Positions 44,117 to 52,043 of a DNA stretch of 64,000 bases are shown here, piece by piece. Source of the DNA: Synechococcus sp. CBW1002 (lineage in GTDB: Bacteria > Cyanobacteriota > Cyanobacteriia > PCC-6307 > Cyanobiaceae). The translations under genes were made by a program, and so were the position numbers. The stretch lies in assembly GCF_015840915.1 (NCBI RefSeq), contig NZ_CP060398.1, forward strand, positions 3,100,001 to 3,164,000. The letters run 5' to 3'. The number at the start of each line of letters is the position of its first letter. Position 1 is the stretch's first letter. Under the pieces are notes generated by a model. The model saw nothing but the letters and a program-made list of their open reading frames with translations. It did no database searches and was not told where the DNA came from.

Positions 44117-45186
44117 GGCGCAGCGGCCCTCTGCGTCTTCCAGGGATCAAGAATGTCGCGGATCACGATTTCCCGCACGATCACCTGCAGGCACACGGCC
44201 AGGGGCAGGGCCAGCAGCAGGCCCAGAGGGCCGAACAGCACCGTGAACAGCAACTGGGCCATCAGGGTGAGGCCCGGGAGCAACTGGAGCTGGTGGTGCA
44301 TCACCGAGGGAGTGATCACGTAACTCTCCAGGTTCTGAATCGCCACATAGAGGCCAAGCACCGCCAGGGCCTTCCAGGGGCTTTCCAGCAGCGCCACGGA
44401 CATGGGAAACAGGGTGCTGAGGGTAGGGCCCACATTGGGGATCACGTTCAGCAGTCCGGCCAGCAGGGCGTTGGCGGCCACCAGCTTCACCCCGAGCAGA
44501 GACAGGCCGATGGCCGCCAGAACCCCCACGCAGGTGGAGCTGATCAGGACCCCTACCATCCAGGCACTGAGGGCATTGCCGCACTGAACCAGAACGGCGC
44601 GGAACCGCCTCCGATAAAACGACGGCACCAGGAGCAGCAGAGCCTCTCGGTACGCCTCCGGCTGGCTGGCGATCATCAGCGCCACCGCCACCACAAACAG
44701 GGTCTGGATCAGGCCGGCGCCGACATTGCCGGCCAGTCCAAGGATGCGAACGGCGCCGCCGCTGAGATGGGAGGCCAGATCACCGGCGGGATTGGCCCCT
44801 TGCAGCCCCTGCTGCAACCAGGAGAGAGTGCCATCGCTTCGGCCGTACAGCATCCTGCTGGCGCTGTCCATGGCCTGCCGAAGCAGTTCAAGCAAGGCAC
44901 GACCAGCCTGGGGAATCTTCTGCAGGAGCTCTGAAAACTGCCCCACGAAGGCAGGGATCACGGCGGTGCCGACGACCAGCACCACAACCAGCAGCAGTGC
45001 GAGGCTGAGCAGAAGTGCCAGTGGGCGCGGACAGCGCAATCGATGGCGCAGCTGGCCCACCAGGGTGCAGAGCGCCATCGCCAGCACAACCGCGGCGAAC
45101 ACCAGAACCAAGGCCTCCCGCAGGCTCCAGAGGAGCAGCAGGGAGGCCACCAGGGCAGTAAGCCCGAGCCACTGGCCGAAGGTCAC
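44113..45186 (-). CDS. AI-2E family transporter (permease-like), tandem paralogue
   Basis: 357 residues, the same family as its downstream neighbour. It has hydrophobic pairs at the N-terminus, a polar LQKIPQAGRALLELL loop, the signature NVIPNVGPTLSTLFPM in place of FVPTIGP, and a closing LGLLLALPLAVCLQVIV. The two proteins resemble each other through their whole length and overlap by 4 bp, so they are a tandem duplication that may form a heteromeric complex. Confidence 0.88.
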   Translation of the reverse strand: MTFGQWLGLTALVASLLLLWSLREALVLVFAAVVLAMALCTLVGQLRHRLRCPRPLALLLSLALLLVVVLVVGTAVIPAFVGQFSELLQKIPQAGRALLELLRQAMDSASRMLYGRSDGTLSWLQQGLQGANPAGDLASHLSGGAVRILGLAGNVGAGLIQTLFVVAVALMIASQPEAYREALLLLVPSFYRRRFRAVLVQCGNALSAWMVGVLISSTCVGVLAAIGLSLLGVKLVAANALLAGLLNVIPNVGPTLSTLFPMSVALLESPWKALAVLGLYVAIQNLESYVITPSVMHHQLQLLPGLTLMAQLLFTVLFGPLGLLLALPLAVCLQVIVREIVIRDILDPWKTQRAAAP

Positions 45187-45226
45187 GATCCCATCCTCTG
45201 CTGGTCGAGCCTGGCCTCAGCTGGGA

Positions 45227-45595
45227 TCAGGAGTCCTCGTCCTCGCTTTCCTTGTCTTCCTGGCCCGAAAATCCCAGACCATGGCTGTCGGCATAGCGCT
45301 CAGCGAAGCGCATGAACCGCTCGAAGTCGGTGGTGTTCTTCCAGGTGTAGGTGGCCTCCAGGGCGCTGGCCTTGCCGTTCACGAAGCGGGCCTTGACCTC
45401 GCGGGTCACCATCTCGCCTTCTTCGTCCTGCATGAACATGCCGGTGATGTCGCCCAATGCTTCGGGTGCCAGGGCCTGAGGCTCTTCGAATACGAACAGG
45501 GCCTGCCCGGTGCGGCCATCGCGGGAGCGGGTCAGACGGATATCGGGCACCACCGGCTCATCCACACCACGGAAGAACTGAATGGCGGCACCCAT
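45227..45595 (-). CDS. psb28: photosystem II assembly protein Psb28
   Basis: 122 residues. The typical Psb28 order is present: [54 protein letters not shown], then [16 protein letters not shown] and a final [18 protein letters not shown]. It is a cytosolic-face factor that binds PSII assembly intermediates near CP47/cytochrome b559 during biogenesis and repair. The C-terminal ~15 residues are acidic, longer than usual. It is encoded 23 bp after mnmH and probably shares its transcript. Confidence 0.93.
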   Translation of the reverse strand: MGAAIQFFRGVDEPVVPDIRLTRSRDGRTGQALFVFEEPQALAPEALGDITGMFMQDEEGEMVTREVKARFVNGKASALEATYTWKNTTDFERFMRFAERYADSHGLGFSGQEDKESEDEDS

Positions 45596-45618
45596 GATGG
45601 CTCGGGCAAAAACTGATC

Positions 45619-46788
45619 CTAGGCAGACACTGGCTCGCTGCCCAGCAGGTGACTCTCCAGCCGCATGGCGGCATCCGTGTCGTTCAGGCCGCTGAGATCA
45701 AGCCGTCCCAGGCTGGGCGCAGGGTGACGATCCAGCTCGTGGTCGTAACAGCGGTCGTAGTAGTCGAGCATGGCCTTGCAGGCGCTGGCCCAGTCCTGGG
45801 CTGCGATCGCCTTCAGGGCAGCGTCCGTGCGCTGTGGACCCAGCCGCCGAGCGATCCGTTCGGTGGCCTGGCGCAGGCCGTCGGGATCCTGGAGGCCGTA
45901 CACCGCCACCAACCGATCGATCCGTTCCGACTCGGTGCGCTGGATCTCCAACACCGGCGCCTGCAGCATCTGCTGCCAGAACGCCCGCGGAATCCGGCAG
46001 CGTCCCACCTGGGCGCTTTCGGCTTCCACCCAGATGGCGTCGGCGTTGCGTTGGTGCAGCAGCGCCAGCGCCAGTCGATTCTCGAAATGTTCGCTGGTCG
46101 GCTGTTCCGGTTGTCCGAGGCCGCCGAAGCTGCTGCCACGGTGATGGGCCAGGCCCTCCAGATCAATCACCGCCATCCCCCGGGCGGCCATTGCCTCCAG
46201 CAGATCGGTCTTGCCGCAGCCTGTACGTCCCCCCAGCAGCTGCAGCGGCCAGGGCTGCTCGAAGCTCTGCAGCACCCAGCGACGGAAGGCCTTGTAGCCC
46301 CCCTCCAGCAGGACCACCGGCAGATCCAGGGTGGAGGCCAGCCAGGCGACACTTCCCGAGCGCATGCCACCACGCCAGCAGTGCAGCCGCAGATCGGACA
46401 CCTTCCGTGTTCCGCTGCAATCGGCGTTGGCCAGTTCGCTCAGCCTGTCTCCCAGGTCAACCAGCCTCGGACCGACCAGCTCCAGCCCGCGCCGAACCGC
46501 ACTGGGGCGGCCCTGCTGTTTGTAGAGGGTGCCGATCTCGGCGCGCTCCTCATCGCTGAACAGGGGCAACGAGCAGGCGCCGGGGATGTGGCCCTGGCGG
46601 AACTCGCCGGGGCTGCGCACATCCACCACCGGTCCAGACGCCGCCAGAAAGGCAATGACCGGCAGTGCCGCAGGCTCTGCGGAGGTGCTGGCGATCCCAG
46701 GCAGCACCGTGGGATGCAGGTCAGAGGATCGGCTGTCGCGGAGGCTCATGGCGGTGGGGCGCTGCGCGTCATCAGACCCGACTGACAT
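45619..46788 (-). CDS. mnmH: tRNA 2-selenouridine synthase
   Basis: Replaces sulfur with selenium in 2-thiouridine at tRNA position 34, going through a geranylated intermediate. 389 residues: an N-terminal rhodanese domain with active Cys137 in [12 protein letters not shown], then a P-loop GRTGCGKT (residues 187-194). This pair of domains defines MnmH/YbbB/SelU. The rhodanese start [18 protein letters not shown] is canonical. The use of selenophosphate implies a SelD elsewhere in the genome. ATG 46788 is used; ATG 46749 would cut 13 disordered residues. Confidence 0.93.
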   Translation of the reverse strand: MSVGSDDAQRPTAMSLRDSRSSDLHPTVLPGIASTSAEPAALPVIAFLAASGPVVDVRSPGEFRQGHIPGACSLPLFSDEERAEIGTLYKQQGRPSAVRRGLELVGPRLVDLGDRLSELANADCSGTRKVSDLRLHCWRGGMRSGSVAWLASTLDLPVVLLEGGYKAFRRWVLQSFEQPWPLQLLGGRTGCGKTDLLEAMAARGMAVIDLEGLAHHRGSSFGGLGQPEQPTSEHFENRLALALLHQRNADAIWVEAESAQVGRCRIPRAFWQQMLQAPVLEIQRTESERIDRLVAVYGLQDPDGLRQATERIARRLGPQRTDAALKAIAAQDWASACKAMLDYYDRCYDHELDRHPAPSLGRLDLSGLNDTDAAMRLESHLLGSEPVSA

Positions 46789-46829
46789 AGTGGGCCAACA
46801 CTGGCTCCCCTTCTGGCTGGTTCCCCACC

Positions 46830-47570
46830 ATGCTCTCCGGTTCCCCGGTTTCCGTCGCCGCCAGTGCGGCGCCAGATCAGCTGCTGGAGCGCTTCCTCTC
46901 CGCCTCCCCGCGTCAACGGCGCAGCCTGCTGGGCCAGCTTGAGAGCCGCGCCTCCGAGCTGGCTCCGCTGATCGGTGACCGCCTTGATGGCTGGGATGCC
47001 ACCGGTGACGACTGGGCCCTGGGTTTTCTGCTGCAACTCCTGCTCAAGGCGAGCGATCAGGAGCTGCGTGAGCAGGTGCTGGCCCGCTATCCGGACGGCT
47101 GGCTGGCGGTGACCAGCGGTGCAGGGCTGGACTACGCCCCTCTGCAGCGCCATCTGATGCTGCAGGACTTCGAGGCGGCCGATCGGATCACCAGTGAGCT
47201 GTTGCGCCAGCTTGCCGGCAGCGGCGCCATGCAACGGGGCTACGTGTATTACAGCGAGGTGCCAGCGATCGCGGGCGTGGACCTGGAGAGCCTCGATCGG
47301 CTCTGGCTGGTCTATTCACGCGGTCGCTTCGGTTTCTCCGTTCAGGGTCGCCTGCTGGCCGCCTGTGGCGGTCGCTGGGAGCTGCTCTGGCCACGCCTGG
47401 GCTGGAAGCACGAGGGCCTCTGGACACGCTATCCAGGCTCCTTCACCTGGTCGATCGAGGCGCCCGAGGGACACATGCCCCTGGTCAACCAGTTGCGAGG
47501 GGTGCGGCTGATGGATGCACTGTTGCGCCATCCCGCCCTGCGGCAGCGCATCGAGAAGGCCGCGGGGTAG
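46830..47570 (+). CDS. gun4: GUN4 domain protein, Mg-chelatase activator
   Basis: 246 residues. Residues ~100-240 are the GUN4 domain: LQRHLMLQDFEAADRITSELL, then YVYYSEVPAIAGVDLESLDRLW, the WSIEAP region and MPLVNQLRGVRLMDALL. GUN4 binds protoporphyrin IX and Mg-protoporphyrin and stimulates Mg-chelatase at the start of the chlorophyll branch. The N-terminal ~95 residues form the helical HEAT-like domain seen in cyanobacterial Gun4. It is divergent from mnmH with a 41-bp gap, and the next gene follows within 33 bp. Confidence 0.93.
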   Translation: MLSGSPVSVAASAAPDQLLERFLSASPRQRRSLLGQLESRASELAPLIGDRLDGWDATGDDWALGFLLQLLLKASDQELREQVLARYPDGWLAVTSGAGLDYAPLQRHLMLQDFEAADRITSELLRQLAGSGAMQRGYVYYSEVPAIAGVDLESLDRLWLVYSRGRFGFSVQGRLLAACGGRWELLWPRLGWKHEGLWTRYPGSFTWSIEAPEGHMPLVNQLRGVRLMDALLRHPALRQRIEKAAG

Positions 47571-47602
47571 GGTCAATTCCGGCAGCTGCGGATCCTGATC
47601 TG

Positions 47603-48028
47603 TTGGCGTTGCGTTGGTCCGATTTCATCACTCCCTCCACATTGCAGCTGGCTCCGCTGGTGGAGTTGTTGCTGGAGCCGGTGCGCTGCGAGCGCACCCT
47701 GGCTGAGTTGCACCTGGGTCTCCAGGAGGCCCTGGTCAATGCCGTGCGCCATGGCAACGGCTGTGATCCGCGCAAATGCCTGCGGATTCGCCGCATCCAG
47801 ACGCCGCGCTGGCTGGTCTGGCAGGTGCAGGATGAGGGACCTGGTGTGCCGGCAGGCCATCGCGGCCACGCCTTGCCTGACCACGAGGACACCCCCTGCG
47901 GCCGGGGCCTGTTCCTGATCCACCATTGCTTTGATGATGTGCGCTGGAGCGGTCGCGGGAACCGCCTCCAACTGGCCGTTCGGCGCTCCCGCTTCAACGC
48001 CCGTGGCTTGGACAGCCCGGATCACTGA
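47603..48028 (+). CDS. RsbW-like ATP-binding anti-sigma-type protein (HATPase_c_2)
   Basis: 141 residues of a GHKL ATPase fold without kinase domains. The N-box is HLGLQEALVNAVRHGN (E, N, H aligned), the G1 box VQDEGPGVP and the G2 box CGRGLFLIHHCFDDV. This arrangement matches serine-kinase anti-sigma factors of the RsbW/SpoIIAB group. Cyanobacteria use related partner-switch proteins for stress and light control. No anti-sigma antagonist is adjacent. The start is TTG at 47603. The 3' end overlaps the convergent gene by 35 bp. Confidence 0.75.
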   Translation: MALRWSDFITPSTLQLAPLVELLLEPVRCERTLAELHLGLQEALVNAVRHGNGCDPRKCLRIRRIQTPRWLVWQVQDEGPGVPAGHRGHALPDHEDTPCGRGLFLIHHCFDDVRWSGRGNRLQLAVRRSRFNARGLDSPDH

Positions 48029-48290
48029 TCTCCTGACGCAGCCAGGCCAGGCCATGCTCCAACAACGCGATCGCCCGCTCCCGCGCTGCGGTTGAGCTGG
48101 TCGAGGCCGGGCTGTCCTCTCCGAGCAGCTGCACCAGGGCCGCCGCAATCTGCTCCGCGCCACGGCGCGGCCGTTGGGCCTTGAGGGCGTGCCAGTCGCG
48201 ATCTCCGATGCTGAGGCTGCGATGCAGAGCCACGGCTTGCTCCAGGGCCTGCGGGGGCCAGTCCCGTTTCACAGCAGCTGACTGGGTCAC
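47994..48290 (-). CDS. small helical protein (DUF6439-like)
   Basis: 98 residues from GTG 48290 (reads MTQSAAVKRDWPPQAL). A fully helical look: ALEQAVALHRSLSIGDRDWHALK, then GAEQIAAALVQLLGE and a terminal ERAIALLEHGLAWLRQEI. I associate it with a short family conserved in cyanobacteria (DUF6439 by recollection, not verified). The frame stays open upstream to 48581, but that part is antisense to another small gene and loses coding character. It overlaps the anti-sigma-like gene tail to tail. Confidence 0.6.
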   Translation of the reverse strand: MTQSAAVKRDWPPQALEQAVALHRSLSIGDRDWHALKAQRPRRGAEQIAAALVQLLGEDSPASTSSTAARERAIALLEHGLAWLRQEISDPGCPSHGR

Positions 48291-48326
48291 TGGACAACAC
48301 ACAACGGCGGCGCCCATCCTGGCGGG

Positions 48327-48587
48327 ATGCCTCACCCCACGCGCCGCACCCGCCCGATCGGTGCCCTGCATCAGCTGGCTGCCGTGCTCACCATGGCCAG
48401 TGCAGCTCCTCGGCAGCTCGGACAGGCTGCCTGGCAACGTCGCCAACGGCAACGGCTCGCCATTGCCCAGCGCCTGCTCGATCCCCTGCCCCAGGGGCTG
48501 CGGCAACCCCAGGCTGGACGCCACTTCTGGGTCGGCCTGAGGGGAGCCGGTGCCGGCCTGATCCTGGCCTGGTGGCTCCAACGCTGA
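48327..48587 (+). CDS. hypothetical small basic protein
   Basis: 86 residues, Arg/Gln-rich (about one residue in five is basic), with a helical middle and a short apolar end (GLRGAGAGLILAWWLQ) that could be membrane-associated. No family recognised. It lies in the gap between two minus-strand genes, and its ATG is 36 bp from the start of the divergent 98-residue gene. Coding status is moderately likely only. Confidence 0.4.
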   Translation: MPHPTRRTRPIGALHQLAAVLTMASAAPRQLGQAAWQRRQRQRLAIAQRLLDPLPQGLRQPQAGRHFWVGLRGAGAGLILAWWLQR

Positions 48588-48614
48588 GCTGCACCCGCCA
48601 GACGGCGATTCGGC

Positions 48615-49673
48615 TCAGAGCGGTTTGCGGGCGGTCCAGACGCGGGTCATGAAATGGGATTCGGCAGCAATGTCTTCGAATCCGGCCTCCGTCAGCCGTG
48701 CGTCGATGTCGTCCTCGATGTAGTGCCGGAAGTAAGGCTCGTGGAAGACCCGCCGGAAATTCTCCATCGGCGCGGCGAACTCCGGCGAATCGTTCAGCTG
48801 CACCGAATCCGCCAGCACCAGCACGCCACCGGGCTCCAGCACCCGCTGGATCTCGTAGAGCACGGCCTGCCTTGCCGACCCCGGCAACTCATGCAGCAGA
48901 AACACGCAGGTGGCGCCCTGCAGGCTGGCCTCAGCGAAGGGCAGCGTTTCGGCATTGCCCTGGATCAGCTGGGGCAGCTCGCCAGGCAGCTCGGCGAGCC
49001 AGCGATTGGCCTGCCGCAGGTAAGCGGTGGAAAGATCGATGCCGATCAACTGGGCCTTGGGCAGGGCACCACGCAGCTGGCGCAGGGTGCGACCGGTACC
49101 GGTGGCCACGTCGAGCACCCGCAGGCAGCCCGGGGGCCGATCGGTGAAGGCCTTGAGGCCCTGAACCAGGGGGCCGAGGACCCGTCGCCGCATCGGATCG
49201 GCGGTGCCGTTGAACAACAGCTCCACCTGCAGGTCATACAGGGCGGCGGAGTGGTCGCTGAGGTAACCGTCGGTCTGGTGATGGAAATTCTGGAGGTAGT
49301 AGTCCGGGTAGGCAGCGGGATCGATGGTGCGAGGCAGGTCGCGCACCTTCCGCTCCCGGCGGCGGGTCCAGGTGGCCGGAATATCGAGCCAGATCAGCGG
49401 GTACCGGCTGGCCCAGTCAAGCCAGGGGGCATCGAACAGCAGGGAGGCCGGATAGAGGCCCTGTTCCGCTTCCTGCCAGTCCCGATCCAGCAGACGTTGC
49501 ATCGATGCCTGCAGCATGGCCAGCAGGGCCGGTGGCACCGGCACCGTGCGGGCGCTGACCTCAGGACTGATCAGGTCCATGAGGCGGCTGCTCACTTCCT
49601 TGTGGGCCAGCCCGACCAGACTCTTGCCCTGCTGCAGGGTGTGATAAGCCAGCTTGCTGAGCTGATCGGACAT
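48615..49673 (-). CDS. class I SAM-dependent methyltransferase
   Basis: 352 residues from ATG 49673 (MSDQLSKLAYHTLQQGK). A cyanobacterial-type N-terminal ~120 residues, with a YYLQNFHHQTDGYLSD block before the core, is followed by the Rossmann methyltransferase domain: motif I LDVATGTGRTLRQL, acidic motif IGIDLSTAYL, motif II NAETLPFAEASLQGATCVF and post-motif VLEPGGVLVLADS. The substrate cannot be told; the order resembles ubiquinone/menaquinone-type C-methyltransferases. A perfect palindrome sits 29 bp upstream of the ATG. Confidence 0.85.
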   Translation of the reverse strand: MSDQLSKLAYHTLQQGKSLVGLAHKEVSSRLMDLISPEVSARTVPVPPALLAMLQASMQRLLDRDWQEAEQGLYPASLLFDAPWLDWASRYPLIWLDIPATWTRRRERKVRDLPRTIDPAAYPDYYLQNFHHQTDGYLSDHSAALYDLQVELLFNGTADPMRRRVLGPLVQGLKAFTDRPPGCLRVLDVATGTGRTLRQLRGALPKAQLIGIDLSTAYLRQANRWLAELPGELPQLIQGNAETLPFAEASLQGATCVFLLHELPGSARQAVLYEIQRVLEPGGVLVLADSVQLNDSPEFAAPMENFRRVFHEPYFRHYIEDDIDARLTEAGFEDIAAESHFMTRVWTARKPL

Positions 49674-49701
49674 GGAAGGGCCGAAGCGACAACGTCTGGG
49701 T

Positions 49702-49723
49702 GCATTCCAACGGATTGGAATGC
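49702..49723. promoter_or_regulatory. perfect palindrome upstream of the methyltransferase gene
   Basis: GCATTCCAA (49702-49710) and TTGGAATGC (49715-49723) are exact inverted repeats separated by four bases. The site is 29 bp from the ATG at 49673, an operator-like location. Farther upstream CCTGATCCGT occurs twice (49777-49786 and 49790-49799). The lack of a T-run on the minus strand argues against a terminator. Confidence 0.45.
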
Positions 49724-49876
49724 TCATCCGTGAGCCAGGATCCTGATCAGCTTCGCGATCGGATCCGTTCCTGAGACCTGATCCGTACACCTGATCCGTT
49801 TTGAGATCTGCTCAGACTTGCGCTCTGCAATGCCCTGGGATGCGAGGTTTCCTGCGATGCCATCAAGCCTCAGGCT

Positions 49877-51253
49877 TCAGATGTCGTAGTAGAGGCTGAA
49901 TTCGTAGGGGTGGGGGCGCTGACGCAGCTGCTGCACCTCCGCGTGCTTGATCGCGATCCAGTTGGCGACGAAATCCTCGCTGAACACGCCGCCCGCCAGC
50001 AGGTAGTCCTGGTCAGCCTCTAGGGCCTCGAGAGCGCCACTGAGGGAGGCCGGAAGCGATGCAATTCTGGCCCGTTGATCGGCCGGAAGTGCGATCAGAT
50101 CCCCATCGATGCCGTCACCGGGATCGATCTGGTTCCTGATTCCATCCAGTCCGGCCATCAGCATCGCCGAGAAGGCAAGGTAGGGATTGGCCAGGCCATC
50201 GCCGGATCGGAACTCCAGCCGTTTGGCCCTGGGGCTGGGGCCCGTGATCGGAATGCGGACGGCCGCTGAGCGGTTGCCCTGGGAATACACCAGGTTCACC
50301 GGCGCTGCGAAGCCCGACACCAGACGCCTGTAACTGTTCGTGCCCGGGTTGGTGAAGGCCAGAACGCTGGGCGCATGGCGCAGCAGACCGCCGATGTACC
50401 AGCGAGCGGTCTGGGAGAGGTTGGCGTAGGTGCCCTCCCCGAAGAACAGGGGCTGGCCAGCCTTCCAGAGACTCTGGTGGACAGGCAGTCCAGAGCCGTT
50501 CGCGCCAAAGACTGGCTGCGGCATGAAAGTGGCCGACCGTCCATATTTTCTGGCCAGTTTGCGCACCACATAGCGGGTGATCATCAGGTTGTCCGCCGCG
50601 CTGATCAACTCCGCATCCTTCATGCCCAGTGCGTGCTGCCCCGATGCCGTCACCGCATGGTGATGCTTGTCCATCGGAACCCCGAGTGAGCCCAGCAACA
50701 GCACCATCTCGCTGCGCAAGTCCTGATCGGCGTCGCTGCGGTTGCCGCCGTCGTCGACGTGGCCCTGGTTCCAGGCAGCCTCAATCGACTCGATGCTGTA
50801 GGAGCAGCCCGCCTCGCTGGAGCTGTAGCGCACGTCGTCAAAGAGGAAGAATTCCGGTTGGGGCGCGAAGTACGCCGTGTCGGCAAGACCGGTCGAGCCC
50901 AGATAGGTGAAGGCCCTCTGGGCCAGGGAGCGGGGACAGCGGCCTGTGGGCTTGGCGCTGCGGGGCTCCTGGATGGAACAGATCAGGCTGAGGGTCCTGT
51001 GGCTTTGGAAGGGATCAATCCAGGCGGTGCCGGGATCGGGCACCAAGGCGATCGCTGAGTCCTGAACCGGATTCCAGCCGCGGAATACCGAACCGTCCCA
51101 GGCGAGCCCGTCGGCAAAAGCCCGGGCGTTGACCTGGTCAGCGCACACGGTGAGGTGCTGCCATCTGCCATGAAGATCAGCGACTTTGAGGTCGATCAGT
51201 TCGATTCCCTCGTCCTTGATCTGGCTCAGAACGTCCCGGGCGGTTTGGGCCAT
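49877..51253 (-). CDS. glutamine synthetase-like protein with lost active-site residues (pseudoenzyme)
   Basis: 458 residues from ATG 51253, aligning throughout with cyanobacterial type I GlnA (~473 residues). Substitutions relative to Salmonella GS numbering: metal ligand E129 is Gln132 (APQPEFF), E212 is Ala200 and E220 is Ala208 (KHHHAVTASGQHALGM), H269 is Pro257 (GSGLPVHQS), and flap E327 is Ala316 (VSGFAAPV). E131 (Glu134), E357 (Glu347) and the NRSAAVR arginine region remain. A loop of about 18 residues before the QDLRSEM segment (normally with YFPVSPxDTSQD) is missing, and the adenylylation-type Tyr near NLYDLP is Ile. The frame is intact and otherwise well kept. Synthetase activity is unlikely; a regulatory or dodecamer-modulating role is inference. 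Confidence 0.9.
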   Translation of the reverse strand: MAQTARDVLSQIKDEGIELIDLKVADLHGRWQHLTVCADQVNARAFADGLAWDGSVFRGWNPVQDSAIALVPDPGTAWIDPFQSHRTLSLICSIQEPRSAKPTGRCPRSLAQRAFTYLGSTGLADTAYFAPQPEFFLFDDVRYSSSEAGCSYSIESIEAAWNQGHVDDGGNRSDADQDLRSEMVLLLGSLGVPMDKHHHAVTASGQHALGMKDAELISAADNLMITRYVVRKLARKYGRSATFMPQPVFGANGSGLPVHQSLWKAGQPLFFGEGTYANLSQTARWYIGGLLRHAPSVLAFTNPGTNSYRRLVSGFAAPVNLVYSQGNRSAAVRIPITGPSPRAKRLEFRSGDGLANPYLAFSAMLMAGLDGIRNQIDPGDGIDGDLIALPADQRARIASLPASLSGALEALEADQDYLLAGGVFSEDFVANWIAIKHAEVQQLRQRPHPYEFSLYYDI

Positions 51254-51457
51254 GACGAAGTGGTGGGGGGAGCCCGCGCAGACCACGGGTTGACTGAACG
51301 GTAGGGATCGCCCCGAAGCTCACTCGCCAGGTCTGGTCCGATGGCGCCACTTTGCGTAACCGTTTCTGTCAAGTTGCCGAGAACGCGCCTGGCAGCAGGA
51401 ATGTTGCCGGTTGGTGAGTGCTAGTTTCCGCTGCAGGTGCGTCGATCCACAACACCC

Positions 51458-51988
51458 ATGCGCGATGCCATCACTGGTTTGATCGGCCGCTACGACCAGC
51501 TCGGTCGTTATTTCGATCGCGATGCCATCGACCGCATCAAGGGCTTTTACTCCCAGTCCGCCCTTCGTCTGGCGGCCGTGGAGCTGATCAACCGAGACGC
51601 CGCCGAGATCGTTCGCGAAGCCTCGCAACGGCTCTGGAAAGAGGATCCTGAACTGATCCTGCCGGGAGGAAATGCTTACACCACCCGTCGTCTGGCCGCC
51701 TGTCTGCGGGACATGGACTATTTCCTCCGTTATGCCAGCTACGCCCTGATCGCTGACGACGCCACGATCCTCAACGAACGGGTGCTCAACGGTCTCGACG
51801 ACACGTACAAGAGCCTTGGGGTTCCCACCGGTCCCACCGTCCGGGGGATCGCCCTGCTGGGCGAGGTGGTGTGTGAACAATTGTCCGAGGCCGGAGTTGC
51901 TGAGGCGGCCGTGCTGGCCTCGGTCGTGAAGGCTCCTTTTGATCACCTCTGCCGTGGTCTGGCCTCCACCAACGTGCGTGCCCGCTGA
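51458..51988 (+). CDS. apcF: allophycocyanin beta-18 subunit
   Basis: Core phycobilisome subunit that replaces one ApcB in the basal cylinders next to the terminal emitter. 176 residues from ATG 51458 (MRDAITGLIGRYDQLG). The chromophore Cys82 is in RRLAACLRDMDYFLRY, and Asn72 (GGNAYTTRR, the site of gamma-N-methylation in beta subunits) is kept. SLGVPTGPTVRGI near residue ~120 fits ApcF. It is divergent from the GS-like gene with a 204-bp gap, and pcyA lies elsewhere in this window. Confidence 0.93.
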   Translation: MRDAITGLIGRYDQLGRYFDRDAIDRIKGFYSQSALRLAAVELINRDAAEIVREASQRLWKEDPELILPGGNAYTTRRLAACLRDMDYFLRYASYALIADDATILNERVLNGLDDTYKSLGVPTGPTVRGIALLGEVVCEQLSEAGVAEAAVLASVVKAPFDHLCRGLASTNVRAR

Positions 51989-52043
51989 CCAGCAGCAGCT
52001 CTCTGTTTAGGCTCAATCGTCTCACCCCCCTCAGCCCTCGGTC

